A stretch of DNA of 64,000 bases from Anaerocaecibacter muris (GCF_943192945.1 NZ_CALPCE010000009.1:1-64000); one strand, 5' to 3'; counted from the first letter of the stretch, positions 41,474 to 50,780 are shown. The notes: generated by a model not told the origin, from the sequence alone. Program-made: numbers and translations.

Positions 41474-42409
41474 ATGAAATACACGGACATAGGCGGAATA
41501 CGCGCGAGCAGACTTTGTTTGGGCAACATGCGGATTGCGGACAAGCCGATCGAAAATATCGAACGGCTTGTAAACGTCGCGCTCGATATGGGTGTAAACA
41601 TGTTCGACCATGCGGATATTTACGGCGGCGGCACGTGCGAAAGCATGTACGGCGAACTTATAAAAAGAACGCCGTCGTTGCGCAAACGCATGGTAATTCA
41701 GACCAAGTGCGGAATATGCGCGGGTCGGTACGATTTGAGTTACAACCATATCGTTCAATCGGCAAACGGATCGCTTGCGCGCCTGCGCACCGACTATATA
41801 GACGTGCTGTTGTTGCACCGCCCCGATACTCTTATGCGCGCGGAACAAATAGCGCGCGCGTTTGACGAACTGGAAAAAAGCGGCAAGGTCCGAGTGTTCG
41901 GCGTCAGCAATTTCTCGGCGCAACAAATTGACTACCTTCAACAGTCGCTCAATCAAAAACTGTACTTCAACCAACTGCAATTAAGCCCGACTTACTGCCC
42001 TATTATAGATTACGGAATAAACGTAAACACGCCCGTCGCGTGCGACGTTTCGGGCGGCGCGCTCGAATACTGCCGCAAAAACGGCGTTACAATACAGACT
42101 TACGGCACAATGCAATGTTCGTTCACCGACGATACGGGATACTTTTATTCGGGCGCGTTCAATACCGAGCACGCCGATAAAAAATACTTCGCGCTCAATT
42201 TCATGCTCGGCGGACTGGCGCAAAAATACGGCGTAACGCCCGAAGCGGTCGCAGTCGCGTGGGTGCTGCACCACCCCGCAGGCATGCAAGCGATTATAGG
42301 CACTACGCTCGATAAGCGGCTCGCGCTGTACAAGGACTGTTGCGAAGTGCCGTTGACCGACACGGAGTGGTACGACATATATAAAGCCGCGGGACACTCC
42401 TTGCCCTAA
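41474..42409 (+). CDS. aldo/keto reductase (YdhF-like)
   Basis: A 311-aa NADPH-dependent oxidoreductase. The catalytic tetrad is visible: Asp and Tyr in 'NMFDHADIYGGG', Lys in VIQTKCG and His in VLLLHRPD. The 'GKVRVFGVSNF' strand follows. The sequence groups with YdhF-type reductases; the substrate is unknown. The reading frame is open upstream to 41369, but that extension is not family-like and lies upstream of the predicted transcript start. No Shine-Dalgarno: the promoter places +1 at the ATG. Confidence 0.9.
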   Translation: MKYTDIGGIRASRLCLGNMRIADKPIENIERLVNVALDMGVNMFDHADIYGGGTCESMYGELIKRTPSLRKRMVIQTKCGICAGRYDLSYNHIVQSANGSLARLRTDYIDVLLLHRPDTLMRAEQIARAFDELEKSGKVRVFGVSNFSAQQIDYLQQSLNQKLYFNQLQLSPTYCPIIDYGINVNTPVACDVSGGALEYCRKNGVTIQTYGTMQCSFTDDTGYFYSGAFNTEHADKKYFALNFMLGGLAQKYGVTPEAVAVAWVLHHPAGMQAIIGTTLDKRLALYKDCCEVPLTDTEWYDIYKAAGHSLP

Positions 42410-42489
42410 CCGTCGCGCGCGTCAAATATATACGCGCCTATAAAATCCAAAAACACAGCCTATTATAAATGTGCAATCAATACTCGAAA

Positions 42490-42535
42490 CAAAAAACCGC
42501 CGCGGGACTACCTCCGACGACGGCTTTTATTTTAT
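42490..42535. terminator. bidirectional terminator between AKR and LacI genes
   Basis: A GC-rich imperfect stem (CCGCCGCGGGA with TCCgaCGACGG) flanked by an A-run on the left and TTTTATTTTAT on the right. Confidence 0.6.
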
Positions 42536-42537
42536 AT

Positions 42538-43479
42538 TTATTTGACCTTGACGACCTCGACGGGAAACACCTTGCGGCTCGGTTGCGCACCGCCATTTAT
42601 GACCATGTCCGCAATAATATCCGCCGCGCTGTCCGTCATAGCTACGATGTCGCCGCACACGGTGTTGACCTTTTTGTAGATGGGCAAATATCTGAACACG
42701 CCGTCCACTCCGAAAACGGTCGCGTCGGGATAACCCGCCCTGTCCAGCTCGCCCGCTACCGCCGCGGCGACCTCGTCGTTGTAGCAGAATATAAAATCGT
42801 TGTCGCTCTGTATCAGCTTGTCGCGCAAGCCCTCGTCGGCGGCGACGTATTCGTCGCAAGTCGCGCCCGTCTCCGCAAGCGCGCGAGCAAAACCGTCGCG
42901 CCGCAGTCTGTCGCTTTCGCCGCAGTTACAACCGACGTAACAGGGTCGGCGTTTTTCAGATTCGGCAAACGCCTTTGCGACAAGCTCTCCGCATGCGCGG
43001 TCGTCCACGCCCACCGAACTGACGGCGCTGTCGGAAGTATTGCCCATTACGAGAAGCGGGGTGCCCCCCCCCCCCTTACAATACTCCTTTATGTCGTCGT
43101 CGGGGTCGAAAAACGAAATTACCGCACACACTCTGTTTGCTTTTATGTCCGCGAGCAACGCCCCGCGCCTGTCGCCGCGCGCTATCATTAAGATAGGTAT
43201 AAATCCCTTGTCGCGCAACCGCCTTACGAGCATATCCGAGGCAGCCGCCACAAACGGGTCGGTCAGCGACGAAGCGACAAGCGCGATAAGATTGGTCTTG
43301 CCATAACGCAAACTTCCCGCAATGTTATCGGGCACGTAATTAAGTTCCGCGGCAATGCGCTTAATCTTTTCCTTCGTTTCGTCGCCTATATCCGCACAGT
43401 CGCGCAAGGCGCGCGATACGGTGTTTGCAGAGCAATTTGCCGCCGCCGCAATATCTTTCAATTTTACAGTTCCTGCCAT
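42538..43479 (-). CDS. LacI/GalR-family transcriptional regulator with a 12-G tract
   Basis: A 313-aa repressor. The N-terminal HTH is 'VKLKDIAAAANCSANTVSRA' (about 5-24) with the hinge helix NIAGSLRYGKTN. The periplasmic-binding-protein-like ligand domain follows. The coding strand has a run of 12 G at 43064-43075 giving four consecutive glycines in YCKGGGGTPLL. This could change length by slippage and frameshift the effector domain. The start is the ATG at 43479 with GGGGAAG upstream; a TTG 18 nt before is less likely. It has its own consensus promoter with a palindrome at the start site. Target genes are unknown. Confidence 0.9.
   Translation of the reverse strand: MAGTVKLKDIAAAANCSANTVSRALRDCADIGDETKEKIKRIAAELNYVPDNIAGSLRYGKTNLIALVASSLTDPFVAAASDMLVRRLRDKGFIPILMIARGDRRGALLADIKANRVCAVISFFDPDDDIKEYCKGGGGTPLLVMGNTSDSAVSSVGVDDRACGELVAKAFAESEKRRPCYVGCNCGESDRLRRDGFARALAETGATCDEYVAADEGLRDKLIQSDNDFIFCYNDEVAAAVAGELDRAGYPDATVFGVDGVFRYLPIYKKVNTVCGDIVAMTDSAADIIADMVINGGAQPSRKVFPVEVVKVK
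43064..43075. repeat. 12-base homopolymer (C on plus, G on coding strand)
   Basis: Twelve consecutive C on the plus strand, inside the LacI-type gene. It is the longest G/C homopolymer I noticed in the window and is prone to slippage in replication and in sequencing. Confidence 0.9.
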
Positions 43480-43578
43480 AACTTCCCCGATCCTCAATAG
43501 TACGGTTCGAGCCGCGACGAGGTTTCCCGCCGACGGAATAAATCGACTTGCCTTATAGCAACGTGCCGAATTAAATTT

Positions 43579-43594
43579 ACATTAACCGTAATGT
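43579..43594. promoter_or_regulatory. palindromic operator of the LacI-type gene
   Basis: ACATTA-ACCG-TAATGT: perfect 6-bp arms around a 4-nt centre, covering the predicted transcript start near 43592. It fits autoregulation. Confidence 0.5.
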
Positions 43595-43598
43595 TTTT

Positions 43599-43627
43599 AT
43601 TATATACACAAATTCAACGCTTGTCAA
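43599..43627 (-). promoter_or_regulatory. promoter of the LacI-type gene
   Basis: Perfect consensus TTGACA (43622-43627), 17-nt spacer, TATAAT (43599-43604). The leader is about 110 nt. Confidence 0.85.
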
Positions 43628-43664
43628 GCATAATCCGAATATTTGCGCTGTTTAAAATAACAAC

Positions 43665-43694
43665 GCCGCCGCGACGAAAAAACGACGCGACGGC
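43665..43694 (-). terminator. hairpin downstream of galT
   Basis: GC-rich imperfect stem (GCCGCCGCGACG with CGACGCGACGGC) around a 6-nt A loop. Only a short, interrupted T-stretch follows on the minus strand, so termination is plausible but not certain. Confidence 0.4.
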
Positions 43695-43750
43695 ATTTGT
43701 ATATTATTGTTTTTAATTATGTTGCGACGGTTGAAAACCGCGCCCTATTA

Positions 43751-45163
43751 TTACAACTCGCGTATGCCCAAACTGCCGAGGAAGTCGGCGGCGGTCTGAC
43801 CGTCGAACACGGCGGTTGACGCGAGTATCTTTTCGCAAACCGCGTCTATCTCGTCGTGAATATTGAGTTTGGCTTCGAGCTTGCTAACCGTGCCGCCCTG
43901 CGCTTTGAGCAGACGCTCGACCGTTTTTGCGAGCGGGATTTTTGTTTCTTTCGGGTCGAACGGGAGCGTTCCGTCAAGATAGAGTTGCGCGGTTTTAAGC
44001 TCTTCCGACAGCTTGGTGGGAAGAACGAAATAACCGAGAATATCGGTAATGGACAGCGCGCCCGCCTTTATTTCCTCGTAATCCGCCGCCATGCGCGGGC
44101 GTTTTAACGCAGTCGAACGCAACACAATATCGAACGTATATTTGCCGTTTATCTTGCGGCAAACCGCACTGCAAAAATTCTTCGTTCCGTCGTTGACGAT
44201 ACGATCGTCCGAGTATTTTTTCCACGCGGATATTAACAAGTCCGCAAACTCCACCGTTTTTTCGAGGTTTGAGTGCGCGAAGCGGATAACCGTGGAATAC
44301 CAATCGGCAATGCCCATTTCCAAATACGGATAGTCCTGCGATTTGAGTCGAGTTCTGATGCCCTGCCGAAGCATGGGCGCGGTGCGGAAGCCCGTTTTAA
44401 AATGCTCGTGCGCGGTGTTGGACGCGCCGCCGTTTTCGACCGCCGAATCCATGCCGACAAAGCCGTCCGCGCCGATAAAGTCCGCGGCGAGCGCGAGCTT
44501 TTTCATAGCGGTTTTGCCGCCTTCGGACGCGACGTGTTCGCCGTTTACAAGCACGCCGTGCTTGTCGAAGTACTGATGCCGCGACGGCGCGTAAAACCAC
44601 TCCTCGCCGTCTATGTCCGCGGACACCGTGCGCATATTCGCCCTGCCGATATAGCCCTCGTTCTCGCGGCACAGCGCGCACTTGGGATATTTGTCGGTGG
44701 TCGCTTGCGGCATGACGTTGATTATTATTTCGATTTTGCTTTTAAGCTCTTTGGCTTCCCAGCGGTCGTTTTTGGCGCACTCGTCGGGATCGACATAGCC
44801 CGATTTCACGCTGTATTCGTACAGGAAATCGAACGCCTTTTGCTTGTTGACCGCATAAGTATCGGCAAACAGGTCGTTAAGCTCGGACGGTTTAAGCATA
44901 AGCGCGTCGAGAATATCCGCTTTAAGTGCGGAAACGCCGTCGTCGCCTACAATCTTTTGCTCGACGGCATACGCGAGCACGGGCGCGAGCAGTGCATTGG
45001 GATTGGTCGCCGCTTCCACGTCCTCGGCGGGTTCGACCGGCTCGAAGTCGGTTATTTTGAGCATGTTGCAAATGCGCCGCGCGGCTTGGCTCGCGTCAAG
45101 CTCGTCCAAAAGCAAATGCGCCTGACCGTATGCCAACAGATTGGAAATCTCTTGATTTAACAT
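43751..45163 (-). CDS. galT: class II UTP-hexose-1-phosphate uridylyltransferase
   Basis: A 470-aa GalT of the Firmicutes class II, exchanging UMP between UDP-glucose and galactose-1-phosphate in the Leloir pathway. The N-terminal 'ISNLLAYGQAHLLLDELD' opening, the central KCALCRENEGYIGR and 'GGASNTAHEHFKTG' are characteristic. GGAG is 8 nt before the ATG. It is the last gene of the hlyIII-ileS operon, separated from the pseudouridine synthase by 24 nt. No galK or galE neighbours are present, which is unusual. Confidence 0.9.
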   Translation of the reverse strand: MLNQEISNLLAYGQAHLLLDELDASQAARRICNMLKITDFEPVEPAEDVEAATNPNALLAPVLAYAVEQKIVGDDGVSALKADILDALMLKPSELNDLFADTYAVNKQKAFDFLYEYSVKSGYVDPDECAKNDRWEAKELKSKIEIIINVMPQATTDKYPKCALCRENEGYIGRANMRTVSADIDGEEWFYAPSRHQYFDKHGVLVNGEHVASEGGKTAMKKLALAADFIGADGFVGMDSAVENGGASNTAHEHFKTGFRTAPMLRQGIRTRLKSQDYPYLEMGIADWYSTVIRFAHSNLEKTVEFADLLISAWKKYSDDRIVNDGTKNFCSAVCRKINGKYTFDIVLRSTALKRPRMAADYEEIKAGALSITDILGYFVLPTKLSEELKTAQLYLDGTLPFDPKETKIPLAKTVERLLKAQGGTVSKLEAKLNIHDEIDAVCEKILASTAVFDGQTAADFLGSLGIREL

Positions 45164-45187
45164 GATATATATTCTCCTTGAATTGTT

Positions 45188-46036
45188 TTACTTAAAGTAG
45201 TGCCCGCCGTCCTGCGGTCGGACTATGTCCGTGAGCGATTCGGTGTCGAACTCCGTCCACGGAAACTCCTGCGGCGGCGCGGCGAGAAATTTCATTTTGT
45301 CGCCGCTTGTCGGGTGCGGGAACGAAAGTTTATACGCCCACAACGCAAGGTGCGGACTTTTGACAAGTTTGTCGCCGCCGTATCTGCCGTCGCCCACAAT
45401 CGGACAGCCGAGCGCTTTTAACTGTACGCGCGCTTGGTGCGTTCTGCCCGTTATCAGTTTGACGCGCACAAGCGACAGTCCGTCGCGTTCGTCCAAAATT
45501 TCTATTTCGGATACCGCCTTTTTTGCGCCTTCGAGCGACGACGGCGCGATAGTTACGGTGTTGGCTTGCGCGTCTTTGACCAAGTAGTGTTCCACCCTGC
45601 CCGTTCGGTTAGGTCTGCCGACCACGACCGCGGCGTAAGTCTTTTCAAACTCGCCGTCGTCCGAACGGATTTGCTCGCACAACCGCGCCGCGGCTTTGCT
45701 TGTCTTTGCAAAAACCATAACGCCGCCCGTCGGACGGTCGAGCCTGTGCACAAGCCCCAAATACGCGTTACCCTGCTTGTTGTACTTTTTGACAAGATAG
45801 TCTTTGAGCCGCGTGAGCAAATCCTCGTCGCCGCTCGAATCCGCCTGCGTGGGAACGTTTTGCGGTTTTAGCACGACAAGCAAATGATTGTCCTCGTACA
45901 AAACTGTTATACCGCCGTCCTCGCCGTTATCCGCGCCGTCGCGCTTGCGCACAACGTCTTTAACGTCCAAACGCAGTTTTACTTTTTTTGCCGACGTCTT
46001 GACGTCGGGTTTGAATTTGTCGTCGTTATAAGCCAC
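45188..46036 (-). CDS. RluA/RluD-family RNA pseudouridine synthase
   Basis: A 282-aa enzyme converting uridine to pseudouridine in rRNA or tRNA. The catalytic Asp is in LVHRLDRPTGG, followed by the family LKGxGRTHQxRxH-like 'LITGRTHQARVQLKALG'. The usual start-of-domain 'VLYEDNHLLVVLKPQNVPTQ' is intact. The N-terminal 40 residues are charged and do not look like a full S4 domain. The target site cannot be told from sequence. It sits between a methyltransferase and galT in the ileS operon. Confidence 0.9.
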   Translation of the reverse strand: MAYNDDKFKPDVKTSAKKVKLRLDVKDVVRKRDGADNGEDGGITVLYEDNHLLVVLKPQNVPTQADSSGDEDLLTRLKDYLVKKYNKQGNAYLGLVHRLDRPTGGVMVFAKTSKAAARLCEQIRSDDGEFEKTYAAVVVGRPNRTGRVEHYLVKDAQANTVTIAPSSLEGAKKAVSEIEILDERDGLSLVRVKLITGRTHQARVQLKALGCPIVGDGRYGGDKLVKSPHLALWAYKLSFPHPTSGDKMKFLAAPPQEFPWTEFDTESLTDIVRPQDGGHYFK

Positions 46037-46079
46037 TTATAGCTCCTTGAAAATGTACGTTCGACGCGCCCGCGCCGAA

Positions 46080-46967
46080 TTATATTGATAGTTTATCCCG
46101 CGATGTATGCACCGCCGAGGACTGCCATAATCCGCTACACCCGCACGGCAACGCTATATCTCGCTCCGTTGGCAAGCACACTTCATACGCTTGGACTGCG
46201 CCGCGCGGGAGATTAAGCGTAAGTATATTTGCAATGGTCTGCGGTTGCAAGCCCGTCGTGTAGCTGTTAATCAAAAAGAACGTCGGATTGTCAAGCAACT
46301 TTGCCGTGAGCGACACAAGGTCGAAAATATCGTCCTCCATGCGCCACACCTCGCCGCTCGCGCCCCTGCCGTAGCTGGGCGGGTCCATGACGACCGCGTC
46401 GTACATTTTGCCGCGCTTGATTTCGCGCGCGACGAACTTTTTGCAGTCGTCTATTATAAAGCGCGTGTTTTCGGTCGGTGCTTTGTTAAGCGCGCAGTTT
46501 TGCCGCGCTCTGTCAACCATGCCCTTCGCCGCGTCCACGTGCGTGACGTGCGCGCCGCTTTCGGCAAGCACTGCGGTAGACGCGCCCGTATAAGCGAAAA
46601 GATTGAGTATTCTCGGCTTTTCGCCGCGCGCCGCTTTGTCCTTTACAATCGCCGACAGCTTGTCCCAGTTGACCGCCTGTTCGGGAAACAAGCCCGTGTG
46701 CTTAAAGCCCGTCGGCTTGACGTAAAAGGAGTACTTGCGCCAATCGACCGTCCACTGTTCGGGCATAGGCTTGTTTACAATCCACCTGCCCCCGCCGTTC
46801 CTGTCGCGCTCGTACCGAGCATGACAGTCGAACTTGCCGTAATCGACGGTCGCGCGCCAAATGGCTTGCGGGTCGGGTCGAAGCAAAGTAACGTTTTTCC
46901 AGCGTTCCAGTTTCAGCCCGTCGCCGCTGCCGAGAATTTTATAATCGTTCCAGTCGGGAGCTAACAT
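46080..46967 (-). CDS. class I SAM-dependent methyltransferase (RlmI/RlmK-like)
   Basis: A 295-aa Rossmann methyltransferase. SAM motif I is 'ILNLFAYTGASTAVLAESGA' and the catalytic-type motif IV is 'DAVVMDPPSYGRGASG', both typical of the RlmI/YccW rRNA cytosine methyltransferase group, although the N-terminal PUA domain is missing. I place the start at the ATG at 46967, which has GGTGG 4 nt upstream and overlaps ileS by 7 nt. Upstream reading frame is only the antisense-like shadow of ileS. It probably modifies rRNA. Confidence 0.88.
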   Translation of the reverse strand: MLAPDWNDYKILGSGDGLKLERWKNVTLLRPDPQAIWRATVDYGKFDCHARYERDRNGGGRWIVNKPMPEQWTVDWRKYSFYVKPTGFKHTGLFPEQAVNWDKLSAIVKDKAARGEKPRILNLFAYTGASTAVLAESGAHVTHVDAAKGMVDRARQNCALNKAPTENTRFIIDDCKKFVAREIKRGKMYDAVVMDPPSYGRGASGEVWRMEDDIFDLVSLTAKLLDNPTFFLINSYTTGLQPQTIANILTLNLPRGAVQAYEVCLPTERDIALPCGCSGLWQSSAVHTSRDKLSI

Positions 46968-49900
46968 TTTTCCACCGCGAGCGTTGCGGCATGCCCGTTC
47001 ACGTCGGCGTTTTCCGCGCCGTCGCAATCGCCTTGCAACCGCTTGACCGACGTTGCGAGCGTGACTTTTGCAATGCGCTCGCCATGCGCCTCGAATACTT
47101 TTTGTATAAACTCGTCGCCCGACCACAAAAGCGTTATTCTGTCGGTGACTTCAAGTCCGCGCGTCTTGCGCAAGGTCTGAACCTTGGAAATTATTTCGCG
47201 CGCGCCGCCCTCTATAAGCAACTCGTCGGTGAGCGTTACGTCGAGCGCGACGGTCATGTCGAGATCGGACTCGACCGAATATCCTTCCGCGCCGCGCGTG
47301 GAAATGAGCATATCGTCCTTGGTAAGCTCCACCGCCGTGCCGTCCGCATCGAACGCATACGTTCCGCCCGCAAGCGCGACGCGCGCCGCTTGATCGCCGT
47401 TAGCCGCAAGATGCGCGCGGATTGAGCCGACCGCCTTGCCGTACTTGGGTCCGACCGTTTTGAGCTGGGGTTTTACGTCGTAACCGGTAAGCTCGGACGC
47501 GCCGCCCTTGACTACCTCTTTGACGTTTAGCTCGTCGGCGAGGATATACGAATATTCCTGCGGGAACTCGCCCGCGACAATGACCTTTGCAAGCGTCTGA
47601 CGATTTTTAAGCCCGCTCTTGTTGCGCGCCGCCCTGCCGAGCTCCGCCGCCTTGATGACGTTTTCCATATCCCGCGACAGCCTGTCGTCGATAAACTTTT
47701 CGTCGGCTTTGGGGAAGTCCGCCAAGTGCACGGATACGGGCGCGGTCTTATCGACCGAACACACGATATTGCGGTAGATTTCCTCCGCGATAAAAGGCGT
47801 GTAAGGCGCGACCAATCGCGACAGCGTTTGCAACACGGTGTACAGCGTGTAGAACGCCGCGGTCTTGTCCGCGGTCATGCCGCCCGCCCAGTAGCGTTCG
47901 CGGCACCGCCGCACGTACCAGTTGGACAACTTGTCGGTAAAGTCGCCTATCGCGCGCGCCGATTCGTACAGTTTGTAATCGGTCAAATCTCCGTCCACCT
48001 TTTTGACAAGGCGATTGAGTTCGCCGAGCGCCCATTTGTCCATGAGCGAGTATTCGAGTTTGCGCGCGTCTACCTTTGTCGGGTCGAACCCGTCGATCTC
48101 GGCGTACATGACATAAAATGCGTAAGTGTTAAACAGCGTGCCGAGGAATTTGTTTTGCGATTCTGTAACCGCTTTCATGTAGAACCGCGACGGCAGATAA
48201 GGCGCGGAATTGGTATAATAATACCACCGCACAGCGTCCGCGCCCGTGACGTCGAGCACCGACCACGGATCGACGACGTTGCCGAGGTGCTTGGACTGCT
48301 TTCTGCCCTGTTCGTCCGTCACGTGTCCGAGCACCAAGCAATTCTTAAACGGCGCTTTGTCGAACAACAGCGTCGAAATAACAAGCAACGTATAGAACCA
48401 GCCGCGCGTTTGATCGACCGCTTCCGAAATGAAATCGGCGGGAAAAGTCTTTTCAAACACGTCCTTGTTCTCGAACGGATAGTGGTACTGCGCAAACGGC
48501 ATAGACCCCGAATCGTACCAACAGTCGATAACTTCGGGCGTTCTTTTCATAGTGCCGCCGCACGAACATTTGTACGTCGCGCCGTCGACATACGGCTTGT
48601 GCAGTTCTATCTCGCCTTTCAAGCCGCACTTTTCTTTAAGCTCGGCTTTACTGCCGATAGCCTCGGTCTTGCCGCATTTGTCGCACACCCAGATAGGCAG
48701 AGGCGTGCCCCAGTACCTGTCGCGCGACAGGCCCCAGTCGATAACATTTTCGAGGAAGTTGCCCATGCGCCCCGTGCCGATAGACTGCGGATACCAGTTG
48801 ACCGACGCGTTGTTTTTGATAAGTTTATCCTTGACCTCGGTCGTCTTGATAAACCACGACGAACGCGCATAGTAAAGCAACGGAGTGTTGCATCGCCAGC
48901 AGAACGGATAGCTGTGCGTGTACATGGGCGCGGACAAAAGCAATCCGCGCTTTTTGAGATCGGTTATAATGTCCTTGTCCGCGTCCTTGCAGAACGCGCC
49001 TACAAACTCTTTGGGCGCGGTAAACCGTCCGCGTTCGTCCACCGTTTGAACGAACGGGAGCTTGTACTTTCTGCCGACGCGCGCGTCGTCCTCGCCGAAC
49101 GCGGGCGCGATATGCACGACGCCCGTGCCCTCTGACAACGTAACGTACCCGTCGCATACTATATAATAGCAGTCCGCGTCGCTCGGCTTGGTGTCGTACA
49201 GCGGTTTGTACCGCGTGCCTTCGAGCGCACTGCCTTTGTACGTTCGGAGAATTTTATACTCCTCGAAATGCTTGCCGATAAGCTCTTTTGCAAGTACGTA
49301 TTTTTGCCCGTCGGACTCTATCAACGCGTACTCGTAGTCGGGATTTACGCACAGCGCGACGTTGGACGACAAAGTCCACGGCGTGGTCGTCCACGCGAGT
49401 ATGCGCGCGCCGCCCGCAAAGTCGGACTCGAACCCGACTACCGCCGTGCGCTCCGTCACGTCCTTATAGCCCTGCGCCACTTCGTGCGAGGACAACGCCG
49501 TGCCGCAACGCGGGCAGTACGGAACAATCTTATGCCCCTTATAAATAAGTCCGCGGTCGAATATGGTTTTGAGCGACCACCAAACCGATTCGATATAATT
49601 ATCGTCGTAAGTGACATAGGGTTTGTCCATGTCCGCCCAATATCCGACGCGGTCGGACATGCGTTCCCATTCCGACTTGTACTTCCAAACGCTCTGCTTG
49701 CATTTTTGGATAAACGGCTCCACGCCGTATTTTTCTATGTCCTGTTTGCCGTCGATATTGAGCGACTTTTCCACTTCCAGCTCGACGGGCAGACCGTGCG
49801 TATCCCAGCCCGCTTTGCGCAAAACGTGCTTGCCTTTCATGGTGTGGAACCGCGGAATAATATCCTTCATAGTGCGCGTCAAAACATGCCCGACGTGCGG

Positions 49901-50056
49901 TTTGCCGTTAGCCGTGGGCGGACCGTCATAGAACGAAAATTCCTCGCCGCCCTCGCGTGCGGTGATGCTCTTATTAAAGACGTCGTTCTCTTTCCAGAAC
50001 TCGATAACGTTTTTTTCCATTGCCACGGGATCGTAGCCGTTTACCTTCTTATACAT
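46961..50056 (-). CDS. ileS: isoleucyl-tRNA synthetase (type 2, eukaryote-like)
   Basis: A 1031-aa class I synthetase. The HIGH motif appears as HVGH in 'ANGKPHVGHVLTRT' and KMSKS as KQSKH in 'EQGRKQSKHLGNVV'. The NGKPHVGHxLxxxxKD form and the C-terminal anticodon domain fit type 2 IleRS, the class associated with natural mupirocin resistance (family knowledge). An editing CP1 domain is present. No T-box lies upstream; the gene follows the hemolysin III-like gene by 11 nt, so it depends on that leaderless promoter or an internal one. Confidence 0.95.
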   Translation of the reverse strand: MYKKVNGYDPVAMEKNVIEFWKENDVFNKSITAREGGEEFSFYDGPPTANGKPHVGHVLTRTMKDIIPRFHTMKGKHVLRKAGWDTHGLPVELEVEKSLNIDGKQDIEKYGVEPFIQKCKQSVWKYKSEWERMSDRVGYWADMDKPYVTYDDNYIESVWWSLKTIFDRGLIYKGHKIVPYCPRCGTALSSHEVAQGYKDVTERTAVVGFESDFAGGARILAWTTTPWTLSSNVALCVNPDYEYALIESDGQKYVLAKELIGKHFEEYKILRTYKGSALEGTRYKPLYDTKPSDADCYYIVCDGYVTLSEGTGVVHIAPAFGEDDARVGRKYKLPFVQTVDERGRFTAPKEFVGAFCKDADKDIITDLKKRGLLLSAPMYTHSYPFCWRCNTPLLYYARSSWFIKTTEVKDKLIKNNASVNWYPQSIGTGRMGNFLENVIDWGLSRDRYWGTPLPIWVCDKCGKTEAIGSKAELKEKCGLKGEIELHKPYVDGATYKCSCGGTMKRTPEVIDCWYDSGSMPFAQYHYPFENKDVFEKTFPADFISEAVDQTRGWFYTLLVISTLLFDKAPFKNCLVLGHVTDEQGRKQSKHLGNVVDPWSVLDVTGADAVRWYYYTNSAPYLPSRFYMKAVTESQNKFLGTLFNTYAFYVMYAEIDGFDPTKVDARKLEYSLMDKWALGELNRLVKKVDGDLTDYKLYESARAIGDFTDKLSNWYVRRCRERYWAGGMTADKTAAFYTLYTVLQTLSRLVAPYTPFIAEEIYRNIVCSVDKTAPVSVHLADFPKADEKFIDDRLSRDMENVIKAAELGRAARNKSGLKNRQTLAKVIVAGEFPQEYSYILADELNVKEVVKGGASELTGYDVKPQLKTVGPKYGKAVGSIRAHLAANGDQAARVALAGGTYAFDADGTAVELTKDDMLISTRGAEGYSVESDLDMTVALDVTLTDELLIEGGAREIISKVQTLRKTRGLEVTDRITLLWSGDEFIQKVFEAHGERIAKVTLATSVKRLQGDCDGAENADVNGHAATLAVEKC

Positions 50057-50067
50057 AACTCCTCACA

Positions 50068-50745
50068 TTAAGACATCGAGAATAAATATATTCCCGCGCA
50101 GTGCGCCGCCGCACCGACAATAACCAAAATATGTTTAAACGCATGCCGCGCGGGCATGCCCTCCAACGCGCCGACAATCGCGCCCGTAAAGTACGCCGCG
50201 CACCCGCCGAACAACGCCCAAAAACTTCCCCAGCCGCACAGATCGACTATGCGGTGCGCGCGCGCCACGCACGCCCAACCGATAACGACGTAAAAAACAA
50301 GACAGATAATCTTGTACTCCGCGACGTTGGCGACGCTGACCGCCGCGACGCACACAGTCGCAACGGCGATAATCGCAAACAGCGTATAGCCCCAAATCGC
50401 GTCGGTACTCGTGCCCGCACCGAACGCCGAAAACATTACGGGGAAGAACGCGCCCGCTATAAGCACGGGAACCGCGCAACGGTCGAGCTTGCGGCACACC
50501 TCGCCCGCCCTGCTCGACGCGGGCAGAATATGGCAAAGCGCGCCGACTGTAAAGACGACCGCCGCCACAAAAAGAAAAACCGCATAGCGTCCGAGGGAGG
50601 GGCTTGCGTTAATCAGCGAACAAGACAATAGTAAAGCGAACCCGACAAACGCTAACAGAGCGGCAACCGCGTAAGTTATGAAATTTGTCGGCTCCTTCGG
50701 TCGTCTGTACGCCTTGGGCGTATTTTCCGTTCCCGTTTCGCTCAC
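50068..50745 (-). CDS. hemolysin III / PAQR-family membrane protein
   Basis: A 225-aa protein with seven predicted TM helices. Family motifs: 'EPTNFITYAVAALLAF' at the N-terminus, LCHILPASS carrying the conserved His, and 'RHAFKHILVIVGAAAHCAG' with the last His pair. HlyIII proteins are putative zinc-dependent hydrolases or lipid-related membrane proteins; hemolysis is not implied. The start codon is GTG at 50745, just 6 nt after the -10, so the mRNA is predicted leaderless with a non-AUG start. First gene of a five-gene operon. Confidence 0.87.
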   Translation of the reverse strand: MSETGTENTPKAYRRPKEPTNFITYAVAALLAFVGFALLLSCSLINASPSLGRYAVFLFVAAVVFTVGALCHILPASSRAGEVCRKLDRCAVPVLIAGAFFPVMFSAFGAGTSTDAIWGYTLFAIIAVATVCVAAVSVANVAEYKIICLVFYVVIGWACVARAHRIVDLCGWGSFWALFGGCAAYFTGAIVGALEGMPARHAFKHILVIVGAAAHCAGIYLFSMS

Positions 50746-50751
50746 GGTATT

Positions 50752-50780
50752 ATTTTAACACATAACAAGTCCGCGGTCAA
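50752..50780 (-). promoter_or_regulatory. promoter of hlyIII-ileS operon (predicted leaderless)
   Basis: TTGACC (50775-50780), 17-nt spacer and TAAAAT (50752-50757) preceded by TGT. Exactly 6 nt lie between the -10 and the GTG start at 50745. Confidence 0.75.

Noticed and set aside
41225-41980. 251-aa minus ORF over the AKR promoter and 5' end
   Set aside because: Antisense to the aldo/keto reductase, without a family match; the AKR has a clear promoter and catalytic motifs.
42138-42160. programmed frameshift in the AKR gene
   Set aside because: The reading frame is intact through all catalytic residues to the stop; nothing to explain.
49990-50070. T-box riboswitch before ileS
   Set aside because: Only 11 nt separate ileS from the upstream gene; no leader. 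The serS leader (about 29 nt) is also too short.
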